Shown here: piece after piece, positions 26,776 through 36,070 of the stretch | Layout of the letters: every line of letters starts with the position of its first letter | Position numbering within the stretch: position 1 is the first letter of the stretch | Assembly: GCF_947492555.1 (NCBI RefSeq) | Contig: NZ_CANLNE010000002.1 | Span: forward strand, 797,501-861,500 | Direction of reading: 5' to 3' | DNA: 64,000 bases | From: an uncultured Roseobacter sp. | GTDB taxonomy: Bacteria > Pseudomonadota > Alphaproteobacteria > Rhodobacterales > Rhodobacteraceae | Notes under the pieces: model-generated | Told to the model about the DNA's origin: nothing | Database searches by the model: none | What the model saw: the letters and a program-made list of their open reading frames with translations, nothing else | Position numbers and translations under genes: made by a program

Positions 26776-28485
26776 TTACTGGACCGCCGGTGTTTCCTCA
26801 GTCTGCGCTGGCTCTGAGATCATCTCTTGGATTTCCGGCGTCTCTGCTGGCTCATCCGTTGGCAGGCTTGCCGTCGGTGCTGTAATCGTGCCATTGGCGA
26901 CATTGGCAATACCATTTTCAAGGCTGATGCCGAGCTCTTTGCCGAGAGCCTGCATCGCCGGCATTTGCAGGGCCATGCCAAGCACGGAGTCCAGCGCCTG
27001 GTTGACCGGTGTACCGCCTGCTTCACTCTGTGTGCCTGCGCCGCCACCCATTCCAGTGACCTGATGGATTTTGATCGAGTCGATCTTCTCGGCGGGTTTA
27101 ACCATCTCGGCAATGATCGCAGGCATCGCCTCCAGCTGTGCAAGGCGCACTTTCATTGCAATGATCTCAGCGCTCAGCTCATTTTCAGAGTTCGCGATGG
27201 CAGTCTGGCCTTCCGCCGTCGCCAGCAGATCGGCGCGCTTGGCCTCGGCGCGAACCTTCACGGAATCCGCGTCGGCCTGCGCCTCCTCCAACAGTGCAGC
27301 AGCCCTGTCACTGGCGGCTTCTTTCTCCGCCGCGGCGGCAAGACGAATAGCGGTTGCCTGACGCTCCGCTTCCTTCTGCGCCTCGATAATCGCGATGCTT
27401 TTCAGACGTTCCGCCTCGGCGACGGCGCGGGCGGTCTCGATGGCCTCGGACGATTTCTTGGCCTCGGCACGCGCTTTGTCAGCTGACGCACGGGCCTGGC
27501 TTTCTTCTTCGGATTTGCGTGCCACGATGATCTGACGTTCCTGATCGGCAACTTCCAATTCACGCTCCTTGGCGATTTCTGCTTCGCGGATGGTCCGCTC
27601 CCGCTCAATCTCCGCGGCACGCACGGCGCGCTCCCGCTCGATCCGGGCCTGCTCCTTGGCCTGGTCGGAGGCTTCCTGATTGCGCGCAATCTCCGCCTCC
27701 TGCTTGGCCTGCAAGGTCTGGATTTCACGGATCTGATCGATTGAGGCTTCTTTCTGCTCCCGATCGATGTTGTATTTGATCTTCTCGGCTTCCATCTCGG
27801 ACCGCGCCACGGAGACATCTGCTTCGGCGGTGATTTCAGCGCGCTTCTTGCGCGAGGTCGCAATCACCTCCGCCAGTTTTTGCATGCCAACCGCGTTGAA
27901 GGCGTTGTTCTCATCCAGCGAGTCGAACGGTGTTTGGTCGAGCGCGGTCAGCGAAACCGCTTCCAGCTCCAGACCATTCTTCAGCAAGTCTTCGGAAATC
28001 GCATTCTGCACTTCCTGTACAAAGCTGGCACGGTTTTCATGCAACTCATCCATGGTCATCTGCGCAGCAACTGCCCGCAGACCATCCACCAGCTTGCCTT
28101 CGATCATCTCACGCAGCTGATCCACATGGAACGTCCTGTCGCCCAGCGTCTGGGCCGCACGCGAAATCCCATCTTCGGTCGCGTTGACGGAAACGTAGAA
28201 TTCCACGCCCACATCCACCCGCATCCGGTCCTTGGTGATCAGCGACTGCTCGTTCACACGCGCCACTTCGAGGCGCAGGGTCTTCATATTGACCTTGGAG
28301 ATTTCGTGCAGGAAGGGCACCACGATTGTGCCACCATCCATGATGACCTTGCGCCCGCCAGAGCCGGTTTTCACGAGGCTGGTTTCGCGGGTCGCCCGTT
28401 TGTAGAGCCGCGCCATGATCAGGGCGACGAACAGGAGAAGCCCGATAATCGTTGCGGCAATCGTGAGAATAGGTGTGAACGTCAT
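26776..28485 (-). CDS. yqiK: Flotillin-like SPFH protein (YqiK type)
   Basis: 569 residues. An N-terminal membrane helix (about 7-28) precedes an SPFH/band-7 domain (about 45-220: GGTIVVPFLHEI, then DLLKNGLELEAVSL). A long Glu/Ala/Lys-rich coiled coil follows (about 230-440), and a disordered tail ends it. Flotillins scaffold ordered membrane domains. ATG at 28485 has GGAG upstream. It follows the yqiJ-like gene by 45 bases; the yqiJ-yqiK pair is typical, which supports the family choice over other SPFH proteins. Confidence 0.92.
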   Translation of the reverse strand: MTFTPILTIAATIIGLLLFVALIMARLYKRATRETSLVKTGSGGRKVIMDGGTIVVPFLHEISKVNMKTLRLEVARVNEQSLITKDRMRVDVGVEFYVSVNATEDGISRAAQTLGDRTFHVDQLREMIEGKLVDGLRAVAAQMTMDELHENRASFVQEVQNAISEDLLKNGLELEAVSLTALDQTPFDSLDENNAFNAVGMQKLAEVIATSRKKRAEITAEADVSVARSEMEAEKIKYNIDREQKEASIDQIREIQTLQAKQEAEIARNQEASDQAKEQARIERERAVRAAEIERERTIREAEIAKERELEVADQERQIIVARKSEEESQARASADKARAEAKKSSEAIETARAVAEAERLKSIAIIEAQKEAERQATAIRLAAAAEKEAASDRAAALLEEAQADADSVKVRAEAKRADLLATAEGQTAIANSENELSAEIIAMKVRLAQLEAMPAIIAEMVKPAEKIDSIKIHQVTGMGGGAGTQSEAGGTPVNQALDSVLGMALQMPAMQALGKELGISLENGIANVANGTITAPTASLPTDEPAETPEIQEMISEPAQTEETPAVQ

Positions 28486-28530
28486 AGTAAACTCCTCAAG
28501 TTGTGAGAACGGGGTAATTCCAAGATGGCG

Positions 28531-29202
28531 TCAGATGACAAAGAACTGATCGCCGCGTTTGCGAATGAGCGTGATGTCGCTGCCCTGGGGAAAGACATCA
28601 CCGTCATAAAGCGGTTCGACCCTCAGGTAGTGGGTATTGCCGAACCGATCCTTGATCTTTGCCTCCGCGGGTTTTCCACGTGTGGCGGTGCCTTGTGAGA
28701 TGACGCCGCGATGCCCGCCCAGAAACCGTTTGCGCATGGCGCTTGTCTCGGTCTTTGGCATCAGGGCGGCGACCCAACCGGTCAGAAACCGTGTGAGCGC
28801 CGCGGCAGGTATCAGGGCAATCCCTGACGCGATCAGCGCGGGCAGCGGAGCGCCAAAAATACTGCCAATTGCCGACTGCAGGATCAGGCCGGAGAGGCCG
28901 AACATGGTCAGAAAGCACACCAGCCAGATCAGAAAGGGCACATCGCGGATGCCCAGCCAGCCCAGCAGGCCGGAAGGACTGCTGACATCTGTGTCACTCA
29001 GACCCGGCGTTTCCGCCTCCAGATCAGAGGACAAATCGAAATCCGCGTCCATGTCTGCATCCAGATCGGGCGCCTCACCGCCGAAACCCAGAACCGTGCT
29101 GCCCAACAGAAGGCTCAGAATTTCCAGCAGGAACAACCCGAACACGACGGCAAGGGCGCTTGCGAATGGCAAAGACTGCGCGGCAAGAAACAGATCAATC
29201 AT
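28531..29202 (-). CDS. yqiJ: YqiJ-like inner membrane protein with OB-fold
   Basis: 223 residues. One membrane helix is near the N-terminus (about 12-37), an acidic linker (40-80, many Asp) follows, then two more helices (85-135) and a C-terminal OB-fold like NfeD (GHRGVISQGTATRGKPAEAKIKD is the first part). NfeD-type proteins accompany flotillins. ATG at 29202 has AAGGA upstream. First gene of the pair. Confidence 0.85.
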   Translation of the reverse strand: MIDLFLAAQSLPFASALAVVFGLFLLEILSLLLGSTVLGFGGEAPDLDADMDADFDLSSDLEAETPGLSDTDVSSPSGLLGWLGIRDVPFLIWLVCFLTMFGLSGLILQSAIGSIFGAPLPALIASGIALIPAAALTRFLTGWVAALMPKTETSAMRKRFLGGHRGVISQGTATRGKPAEAKIKDRFGNTHYLRVEPLYDGDVFPQGSDITLIRKRGDQFFVI

Positions 29203-29355
29203 AAAAGTCCTTTCAATAAATACATAGGAGTTGGATCACATGATTGTTAGTTATATATATGCATTTTTCTAAAAAAAGTGATCATATCTTGTATCTAGCG
29301 ATCTTCACCCTATATTTTATCAAACATTCAGCGAAACCTTGGCCAAGGACGTGAC
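29203..29355. promoter_or_regulatory. AT-rich divergent promoter region
   Basis: Between yqiJ (minus) and the mobile-mystery gene (plus) lies a stretch that is much richer in A and T than the rest of the window (TTATATATATGCA, CTAAAAAAAGTGATC). Such a region holds promoters for both sides. The composition contrast may also mark foreign DNA at this point. Confidence 0.45.
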
Positions 29356-29817
29356 ATGCCGGACTTCATGCGACGACGCAGGTGGGCGCGGTTTCTTGAC
29401 CGTAGTGCCGATCTTGTCGCTGATTTGTCTCCGCCGGAAAAGGGATGGATTTCGACAATGCGTCAGGCATTGTTCATGTCTGCCGAGGATGTGGCCGCGC
29501 GCAAGGGTGTCAGCCGAAATGCGATTTACCAGGCGGAACGGAGCGAAAAAGAAGGTTCCATCTCGCTCAAGCAGATGGACCGGCTTGCCCGGTCGATGGG
29601 GGGTAAATTCGTTTACGCGATTGTGCCCGACAAGCCGATTGAGGCGTTGAAGTACGAGCAGGCATTGCGGAACGCCCGAAGATTGTCAGCGCGGGAAAAG
29701 GGCTTTGACGGTTGGTCTGCTGAGGAACAGCAGGATTGGATCGAGGATTGTGCCGCACAACTGTTGCAGGACATGCCCGTCGATTTCTGGCATGCTCCGG
29801 CGCAGGAAACACAATAG
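29356..29817 (+). CDS. Mobile mystery protein A-like HTH regulator
   Basis: 153 residues. The pattern is that of the mobile mystery protein A family: an N-terminal segment with PPEKGWISTMRQALFMSAEDVA, an HTH (ARKGVSRNAIYQAERSE), then GSISLKQMDRLARSMGGKFVYAIVPD and a helical tail. Family members are antitoxin-like regulators usually paired with mobile mystery protein B (a Fic-domain protein). No such partner follows: a riboswitch begins 80 bases downstream. ATG at 29356 has AAGGA at six bases. The AT-rich DNA before it suggests acquisition. Confidence 0.8.
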   Translation: MPDFMRRRRWARFLDRSADLVADLSPPEKGWISTMRQALFMSAEDVAARKGVSRNAIYQAERSEKEGSISLKQMDRLARSMGGKFVYAIVPDKPIEALKYEQALRNARRLSAREKGFDGWSAEEQQDWIEDCAAQLLQDMPVDFWHAPAQETQ

Positions 29818-29896
29818 GCCGGGCAATGTGACCTTCTGATCCTGCCAGCGCACCACCAGTTGCGCTTGACATCACCCCACATTCCGAAGCAACTGC

Positions 29897-30090
29897 TTTC
29901 CTGTTGGTGCTTGCTCAGGCAAGTGAAAAGGGAATGTGCAGCCGGACCTCTTTTTGGCAAAGCACAGCCGCCCCCGCGACCGTGAACGGAAAGGTCCGCC
30001 AAAGCCACTGGAGCCATGCTCCGGGAAGGCAGGCAGACCGCAGGCAGACGCCAAAATCCGTGAGCCGGGAGACCTGCCAGCAACGCGTGA
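29897..30090 (+). ncRNA. Cobalamin riboswitch 1
   Basis: All main B12-riboswitch blocks are seen: AAGTGAAAAGGGAAT near 29931, GCCCCCGCGAC at about 29969, CCACTGGAGC followed by CCGGGAAGGC, and the B12 box GAGCCGGGAGACCTGCC at 30062-30078. The closing helix pairs GTTG with CAAC. It stands in front of DUF1636-cobW-cobN and the rest of the B12 operon. A TTGACA is at 29866-29871 just before it, suitable as -35. Confidence 0.92.
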
Positions 30091-30126
30091 AGAAACCGGA
30101 CGGGGTGTTCCGGTGTCGGGAAAAGT

Positions 30127-30182
30127 CCTGAGGCAATCAGGCCCATCTCGTCATCTGACCCACGTCCCATGACATATGGGAC
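30127..30182 (+). promoter_or_regulatory. Candidate riboswitch expression-platform hairpins
   Basis: Two hairpins follow the aptamer: CCTGA-GGCAA-TCAGG (30127-30141) and a perfect 7-bp inverted repeat GTCCCAT-GACAT-ATGGGAC (30164-30182). The second ends eight bases before the ATG at 30191. No T-run follows, so control may be of translation. The whole 29818-30190 stretch holds only the promoter, aptamer and these hairpins. Confidence 0.4.
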
Positions 30183-30190
30183 ATAACCTC

Positions 30191-30589
30191 ATGACGACCA
30201 ACGCCACGGCGCCTGACGGTCAGACCACAGAATTGCTGGTCTGTGTCAAATGCAGGCGCGGCCTCGACATTCCGGAGGATGAACGCCGCCCGGGACAACG
30301 GCTTTACGACACTCTGGCGCAACGCGACATGCCACCGGGGATTCGCATCAAACCGGTCGAATGCCTGCAAAACTGCGACTATGGCTGCACCATTGCCCTG
30401 CGGGGCGGGGACCGGTGGACATATATCTACGGAAACATCGACGAAGTGTCGCATCCGGACATCCTTATCGATGGGGCCGCCCGCTACAACGCCACGCAGG
30501 ATGGGTTGATCCCGTGGCGCGAACGCCCCGAACATTTTAAACGCAACTGTATCGCGCGCATCCCGCCGCTGGAGAACGAACATGACTGA
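30191..30589 (+). CDS. DUF1636 metal-binding protein
   Basis: 132 residues from ATG 30191; an in-frame ATG at 30176 sits within a hairpin arm. The thioredoxin-like ferredoxin pattern is visible: CVKCRRG near residue 20 and CLQNCDYGC near residue 60, giving four or five cysteines for a metal or [2Fe-2S] cluster. Proteins of this family often lie before cobW in B12 loci. The exact function is not established. The end overlaps cobW by eight bases, in support of joint expression. Confidence 0.85.
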   Translation: MTTNATAPDGQTTELLVCVKCRRGLDIPEDERRPGQRLYDTLAQRDMPPGIRIKPVECLQNCDYGCTIALRGGDRWTYIYGNIDEVSHPDILIDGAARYNATQDGLIPWRERPEHFKRNCIARIPPLENEHD

Positions 30590-31640
30590 TCTTGCAAAAC
30601 TCCCCGTGACCGTCATCACCGGCTTTTTAGGCTCGGGCAAAACCACGCTGGTGCGCGAACTGATGCAGAACCCGGGCGGCAAACGCCTCGCCGTGGTTGT
30701 GAATGAATTCGGCGATGTGGGTGTGGATGGCGACATCCTAAAAAGCTGCGCCATTCCCGACTGTCCGGCCGAGAACATTATGGAGCTCGCCAACGGGTGC
30801 ATCTGCTGCACCGTGGCCGATGATTTCATTCCGACCATCGAGGCGCTGATGGCGCTGGAGCCGCGCCCCGATCACATCCTGATCGAAACGTCGGGTCTGG
30901 CGTTGCCGAAACCTCTGCTCAAGGCGTTCGACTGGCCGGATATTCGCTCAAAAATCACCGTGGACGGCGTGATTGTGCTGGCCGATGCCGAGGCCGTGGC
31001 CGCAGGCCGATTTGCCCCGGATGTGGCCGCAGTGGATGCGCAGCGCGAAGCCGATGAGAGCATCGACCACGAAACCCCGCTGTCGGAAGTTTTCGAGGAT
31101 CAGATTTCCTGCGCCGACATCATCCTGCTGACCAAGCCTGACCTTGCGGGCCCTGAAGGCGTGGCCAAGGCAAAGGCGATCATCGCTGCCGAAGCCCCCC
31201 GCCCGTTGCCTGTGGTCGAAGTGGCCGAAGGTGTGGTTGATCCCCGTGTAATCCTCGGGCTTGAGGCCGCCGCCGAAGACGACATGGCGGCACGCCCCTC
31301 CCATCACGATGGTCATGATGATCACGAGCATGATGACTTCGAAAGCATTGTTGTCGATATCCCCGAACAGGCGGATCCTGCCGATCTCGTCCGCGCGGTA
31401 GAAGCCTTGGCCAATGATCACAATATCCTGCGGGTCAAAGGCTACGCCGCCGTCACCGGCAAGCCCATGCGCCTGCTGGTGCAGGCTGTCGGCGCCCGCG
31501 TGCGGCATCAGTATGACCGCCCCTGGCAACCGGATGAAGCGCGCCAGGGCCGTCTGGTCGTGATCGCAGAGCATGACGACATCAATACGGACACCATCAC
31601 ATCGGTTCTGGGCGTCAAGGCTGTCGAGGCGGCTGAGTAA
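30582..31640 (+). CDS. cobW: CobW, G3E-family GTPase for cobalamin synthesis
   Basis: 352 residues. Walker A is GFLGSGKTT (14-22), then the conserved GCICC metal-binding motif (CxCC, near 71-74) and SGLALPKP. A His/Asp-rich stretch (HHDGHDDHEHDD, about 241-252) can bind metal. CobW is thought to deliver cobalt to the aerobic cobaltochelatase, whose large subunit CobN is encoded next. Regulated by riboswitch 1. Confidence 0.95.
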   Translation: MTDLAKLPVTVITGFLGSGKTTLVRELMQNPGGKRLAVVVNEFGDVGVDGDILKSCAIPDCPAENIMELANGCICCTVADDFIPTIEALMALEPRPDHILIETSGLALPKPLLKAFDWPDIRSKITVDGVIVLADAEAVAAGRFAPDVAAVDAQREADESIDHETPLSEVFEDQISCADIILLTKPDLAGPEGVAKAKAIIAAEAPRPLPVVEVAEGVVDPRVILGLEAAAEDDMAARPSHHDGHDDHEHDDFESIVVDIPEQADPADLVRAVEALANDHNILRVKGYAAVTGKPMRLLVQAVGARVRHQYDRPWQPDEARQGRLVVIAEHDDINTDTITSVLGVKAVEAAE

Positions 31641-31646
31641 CCTGCC

Positions 31647-34600
31647 ATGCACGTCGTCTTCCGCGAAAGCCACGGGTTAGAAGAGACCGAGACACCAATG
31701 GATCTGGGGCAAAGCCCCGCCGATCTGGTGGTGCTCTCCTTTTCTGACAGCGATCTCGGCGCTTTCGCGGCGGCCTGGCGACGCGGGGGCGGGCCCGAGG
31801 GCAAGCTGCCCACGCTGCGGCTGGCCAATCTGGTGGCGCTCAAACACCCGCTCTCGGTCGACACCTATGTGCAGCAAACCCTGCATGGCGCAAAGGGCAT
31901 CCTGATCCGTCTCATCGGCGGCGTGCCCTATTGGTCTTACGGGCTGCAACAGGTCCGCGCGCTGGCCGAGCGCAACGGCATCGCGCTGGCGGTCCTGCCC
32001 GCGGATGGCCGCGTGGACACACGGCTCGACGATTACGGCACGCTGCCGGTGTCCACCCTGCGCAGGCTGGGGCATCTCTGCGACACGGGCGGCGTGGTGG
32101 CGGCACAGGCGGCACTTGCCCAATTGTCTCTGGCGGCAGGTCTTTACGCGGGGCCGGTCAAGGGGGCGAAGGTTTTGCCATCCCTCGGGGCGTGGACCCC
32201 GGAGCATGGCGTCACCTGCCCGGTCGTCGCGCAGACGCCCGGATGCAAACCACGTATTCTGGTGGCGTTTTACCGGTCGTATCTGGTCTCTGCCGACCTT
32301 GCACCGATCACACAGCTTTTTGCGGCCTTCCGGGCGCGTGGGTATGAGGTGACGGGGCTGTTCGTGCCCTCACTGAAGGCTCCTGAAGCCGCTGGATGGT
32401 TGCGCAGGCAAGTGACGTTTCTGAAACCGGCGGCGATCGTCAACGCGACCGCCTTCAGTGGCAAAGGCGAAGATGGCACATCGCCGCTGGATGCGGGCGA
32501 AGTGCCGGTGTTTCAGGTCGCTCTGGCCACATCGACCCGCGATGCCTGGGCCGAAGCAGAGCGGGGCTTGTCACCTGCCGATCTGGCCATGCATGTGGTG
32601 TTGCCAGAGGTAGATGGGCGGATCATGGGCGGTGTGGCGTCGTTCAAGGAACCCGGTGTCCGCGACGCTGATCTGGAATATTCCCGGTTCGCCCATGCGC
32701 CGGATGACGGTCGGATCGACGCAATTGCGGACCGGGTGCACGGTTGGCTCACGCTGGCAAGCACCCCTGTTGCCGAACGCCGCGTGGCCTTGGTGCTCTC
32801 GACCTATCCGGGCAAGGATTGGAACATGGGCCATGCGGTGGGCCTTGACGCACCGGAATCGGCGCGCGCCATCCTGCGCGACCTTGCCACGGAAGGCTAT
32901 GATGTCTCCCCGGTTGTGGATGATCTGTCGCAAAAGCTGCTCGGGCAAAGCGAAACCTGGCCCGTCACGAACTACGAGGCTGCACTTGGGCGACTGCCGC
33001 AAAAACTGCGGCGTGACCTGACCGAGGCCTGGGGGTCACCTGCAGATGATCCGGATGTGCACGATGGGGCATTCCATTTCTCTGTTCTGCGTGAAGGGTC
33101 GGCCGTTCTGGCGCTGCAGCCCGAGCGGGGCAATCACACACAGCGCGATGACGACTACCACGACCTCTCGCGCACGCCGCGCCATGCCTATGTGGCGTTT
33201 TACCTGTGGCTCCAATCTCATGTGGATGCGCTTGTGCACATCGGCGCGCATGGCACGCTGGAATGGCTGCCCGGCAAATCGGTGGCCCTGTCCGAGACCT
33301 GTTGGCCAGAGGCGCTGACCGGGGCGCTGCCGGTGATCTACCCCTTCATCGTGAACGATCCGGGCGAAGCGGCACAGGCCAAACGGCGGATCGGGGCGGT
33401 GACGCTCGGCCACGTACCGCCGCCCCTGCGCGCAAGCGGTACGCCGGACCGGCTGGTGCGCCTGGAAGCGCTGCTGGATGAGTTCTCGAACGCAGACGGG
33501 CTGGACCCTCGGCGCCGGGATCGATTGCAGGAAGATATCCGCGCCGAAGCGCAGGCACTGGGCGTAGAGGAAGACCTCGGGCTCGACCGTGCCGGGTGTG
33601 ACGCCGAGGCGATCACGCGGATTGACCGCTTTGTTTGTGACATCAAGGAAAGCCAGTTTGGCGAGGGGCTGCACATCTGGGGACGTCCGGTCAAATCGGA
33701 GACTACCTTCGAGACGGCATCGTCAACCGCGGCAGAGCGGCAATCCCTGCTTGATGCGCTGGATGGCCGACGCATTGCCGCCGGGCCGTCCGGCTCCCCC
33801 TATCGTGGGCGGACCGATGTGCTGCCCACCGGGCGCAACCTCTACACGACAGACCCGCGCGCCGTCCCGACCAGAGCCGCCTATGCGCAGGGCGTAAAGC
33901 TGGCCGAGGAACTGGTGCGCCGCCACTTGCAGGACGCGGGGGATTGGCCGCGCGGGTTGATCGTGGACCTTTGGGGGTCGGCGACAATGCGCACGGCGGG
34001 CGAAGACTTTGCCATGGCGCTGCATCTGCTGGGCACGCGGCCCATATGGGATGCGGGTTCCGAACGCGTGTCGGGCATCGAGGTCCTGCCCATCACCGAC
34101 CTTGACCGCCCGCGGATTGATGTGACGTTGCGAGTCTCCGGGCTGTTCCGCGATGTCTTCCCGACCTTGTCGGCGCTCTTTGGTCAGGCCGTTCGAGCGC
34201 TGGCCGCACGGGACGAAGCGGCGGATTGGAACCCTTATGTCGGGCGCAGTGATCTGGCGCGGGTCTATGGCCCGGCCCCGGGGCGTTTTGGCGTTGGTAT
34301 GGCGGATGCGGCGGAAACCTACACGGTCGAGGGTCGCCGGAAAGCCGGTGAAGCGTGGCTCAACGCCAGCGCTTGGAGCCTGGACGGTGACAAGGTCGCG
34401 CGGCACGAAGACGGTATTCGGGCGCGCGTGGCCGAGGCGGATACCTTTGTGCATGCGCAGGACCTGCCCGAAACGGATCTGCTGCTGGCGGCTGACTACG
34501 CCGCGCATGAGGCCGGATTTGCGGCGGCACAGGCGATCACGGGCGGGCAGGCGGCGCTCTATCATCTCGACAATACCGACCCCGGCCGCCCCCGCGCGCG

Positions 34601-34940
34601 GGCCTTGCCCGAGGAAATCGCCCGTGTGGTTCAGGCGCGGGCCGCCAATCCGGATTGGGTCGCGGGTATGCGCGCACATGGCTTTCGCGGCGCGGCAGAG
34701 ATTGCGGCGACGTTGGATCACATGGCCGCCTTTGCCCATCTGGCGGGGGCCGTCCCGCCGCATCTCTTTGATCTCTACCACGATGCGACGCTGGGCCATG
34801 CGGAGACGGATCAGTTTTTGCAGGACGCCAACCCGGCCGCGCATGCGGCCATGCTGGCGCGGTTTGCCGAGTTGCACGCCGCCGGTCTGTGGCAGACCCG
34901 GCGCAATTCCATCCTCGCCCAGCTGGACGCGGCGCAATGA
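31647..34940 (+). CDS. cobN: Cobaltochelatase subunit CobN
   Basis: 1097 residues, shorter than the ~1275 of the Pseudomonas denitrificans enzyme but usual for this group. CobN inserts cobalt into hydrogenobyrinic acid a,c-diamide, with the CobS-CobT AAA+ pair. Magnesium-chelatase H-like marks are HIGAHGTLEWLPGKSVALS, and PVIYPFIVNDPGEAAQAKRR soon after, then RNLYTTDPRAVPT. CobS and CobT are not in the window. It starts seven bases after cobW and overlaps cobG by four. Confidence 0.96.
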   Translation: MHVVFRESHGLEETETPMDLGQSPADLVVLSFSDSDLGAFAAAWRRGGGPEGKLPTLRLANLVALKHPLSVDTYVQQTLHGAKGILIRLIGGVPYWSYGLQQVRALAERNGIALAVLPADGRVDTRLDDYGTLPVSTLRRLGHLCDTGGVVAAQAALAQLSLAAGLYAGPVKGAKVLPSLGAWTPEHGVTCPVVAQTPGCKPRILVAFYRSYLVSADLAPITQLFAAFRARGYEVTGLFVPSLKAPEAAGWLRRQVTFLKPAAIVNATAFSGKGEDGTSPLDAGEVPVFQVALATSTRDAWAEAERGLSPADLAMHVVLPEVDGRIMGGVASFKEPGVRDADLEYSRFAHAPDDGRIDAIADRVHGWLTLASTPVAERRVALVLSTYPGKDWNMGHAVGLDAPESARAILRDLATEGYDVSPVVDDLSQKLLGQSETWPVTNYEAALGRLPQKLRRDLTEAWGSPADDPDVHDGAFHFSVLREGSAVLALQPERGNHTQRDDDYHDLSRTPRHAYVAFYLWLQSHVDALVHIGAHGTLEWLPGKSVALSETCWPEALTGALPVIYPFIVNDPGEAAQAKRRIGAVTLGHVPPPLRASGTPDRLVRLEALLDEFSNADGLDPRRRDRLQEDIRAEAQALGVEEDLGLDRAGCDAEAITRIDRFVCDIKESQFGEGLHIWGRPVKSETTFETASSTAAERQSLLDALDGRRIAAGPSGSPYRGRTDVLPTGRNLYTTDPRAVPTRAAYAQGVKLAEELVRRHLQDAGDWPRGLIVDLWGSATMRTAGEDFAMALHLLGTRPIWDAGSERVSGIEVLPITDLDRPRIDVTLRVSGLFRDVFPTLSALFGQAVRALAARDEAADWNPYVGRSDLARVYGPAPGRFGVGMADAAETYTVEGRRKAGEAWLNASAWSLDGDKVARHEDGIRARVAEADTFVHAQDLPETDLLLAADYAAHEAGFAAAQAITGGQAALYHLDNTDPGRPRARALPEEIARVVQARAANPDWVAGMRAHGFRGAAEIAATLDHMAAFAHLAGAVPPHLFDLYHDATLGHAETDQFLQDANPAAHAAMLARFAELHAAGLWQTRRNSILAQLDAAQ

Positions 34941-36070
34941 GCGTACAGCCCAGCGTGAAAGGGTGGTGCCCCGGGGCGTTCAAACCCATGATGTCCGGCG
35001 ACGGGCTGATCGTGCGGGTGCGCCCGTTTCATGCCCGTCTTGATCGCAGGCAAGTGCTGGGCCTGTGCGACCTGGCACAGACCTACGGCAACGGGTTTCT
35101 GGACCTGACCAACCGCGCCAATCTGCAGATCAGAGGTGTATCAGAAAACGGGTTCGAGCCGTTGCTGTCGGCTTTGAACGATCTGGAGCTGCTGGACGCG
35201 GAACCACAATTGGAGGCACGGCGCAACATTCTGGTCTCTCCCTTTTGGAAGGCCGGTGATGACACACACCGGATCGTCACTGATCTGCTTGACGCGCTGA
35301 CTGCCTTGCCGGACCTGCCTGCGAAATTCGGATTTGCCATCGATACTGGGCCATCGCCGCTTTTGCAGAATGCCTCGGCAGACATCCGGGTGGAGCGGAG
35401 TGCCGAGGGGTTGGTCGTGCGGGCTGATGGCGCTGCGCGTGGTCATGCAGTGCCCCTGGACGCGATGGTCGACAAAATCGTAGAGCTTGCCGCGTGGTTC
35501 GCCGCAAAGCGTCAGCCGCAAGAACGGCGTATGCGGAACCTGTTGACGCGCGTTTCATTGCCACAGAGATGGAGAACCGCGGCGCCCATGGTACCTCAAA
35601 CGCAGCCCACGCCGGGGCCGCACCCGCTTGGAATGATCCTGGGCGCCGCCTTTGGCCAATTGGATGCCGGGGCCTTGGCGCGTGTTGTCGATACGTCTGG
35701 TACGCGCGCCCTGCGGATCACACCGTGGAGGATGTTTGTGCTGGAGGGGGTCTCAGCGATCACCGACGCGCATTTTGTTTCGGCTCCGGATGACCCGTTG
35801 CTGCACGCGGATGCCTGCCCCGGTGCGCCTTTCTGTGACAGCGCCAGCGTCGAGACGCGAGACCTTGCACGGACACTGGCGCAGGAGATATCGGGCACGC
35901 TGCATGTGTCGGGATGTGCCAAAGGGTGCGCCCGCAGCCAGCCTGCGGATGGGACCTTTGTCGGGCGTGGGGGACGATTTGACCTTGTCCGGCAGGGATG
36001 CGCATGGGATGCCCCCGAGAAATCCGGGCTGGCGCCCAATGACCTATTGGCGGAAGTGAAGAGCCATTGA
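34937..36070 (+). CDS. cobG: Precorrin-3B synthase CobG
   Basis: 377 residues. CobG is the oxygen-dependent iron-sulfur enzyme that makes precorrin-3B, so this is the aerobic pathway. Sulfite-reductase-like half domains are followed by the cluster cysteines Cys294/Cys300 (ACPGAPFC) and Cys327/Cys331 (SGCAKGC). ATG at 34937 overlaps the cobN stop (ATGA); the frame continues upstream inside cobN but is not used. Confidence 0.94.
   Translation: MSVQPSVKGWCPGAFKPMMSGDGLIVRVRPFHARLDRRQVLGLCDLAQTYGNGFLDLTNRANLQIRGVSENGFEPLLSALNDLELLDAEPQLEARRNILVSPFWKAGDDTHRIVTDLLDALTALPDLPAKFGFAIDTGPSPLLQNASADIRVERSAEGLVVRADGAARGHAVPLDAMVDKIVELAAWFAAKRQPQERRMRNLLTRVSLPQRWRTAAPMVPQTQPTPGPHPLGMILGAAFGQLDAGALARVVDTSGTRALRITPWRMFVLEGVSAITDAHFVSAPDDPLLHADACPGAPFCDSASVETRDLARTLAQEISGTLHVSGCAKGCARSQPADGTFVGRGGRFDLVRQGCAWDAPEKSGLAPNDLLAEVKSH

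Noticed and set aside
33723-34937. 404-residue minus-strand frame opposite cobN
   Set aside because: Antisense shadow, full of Arg/His, no ribosome site.
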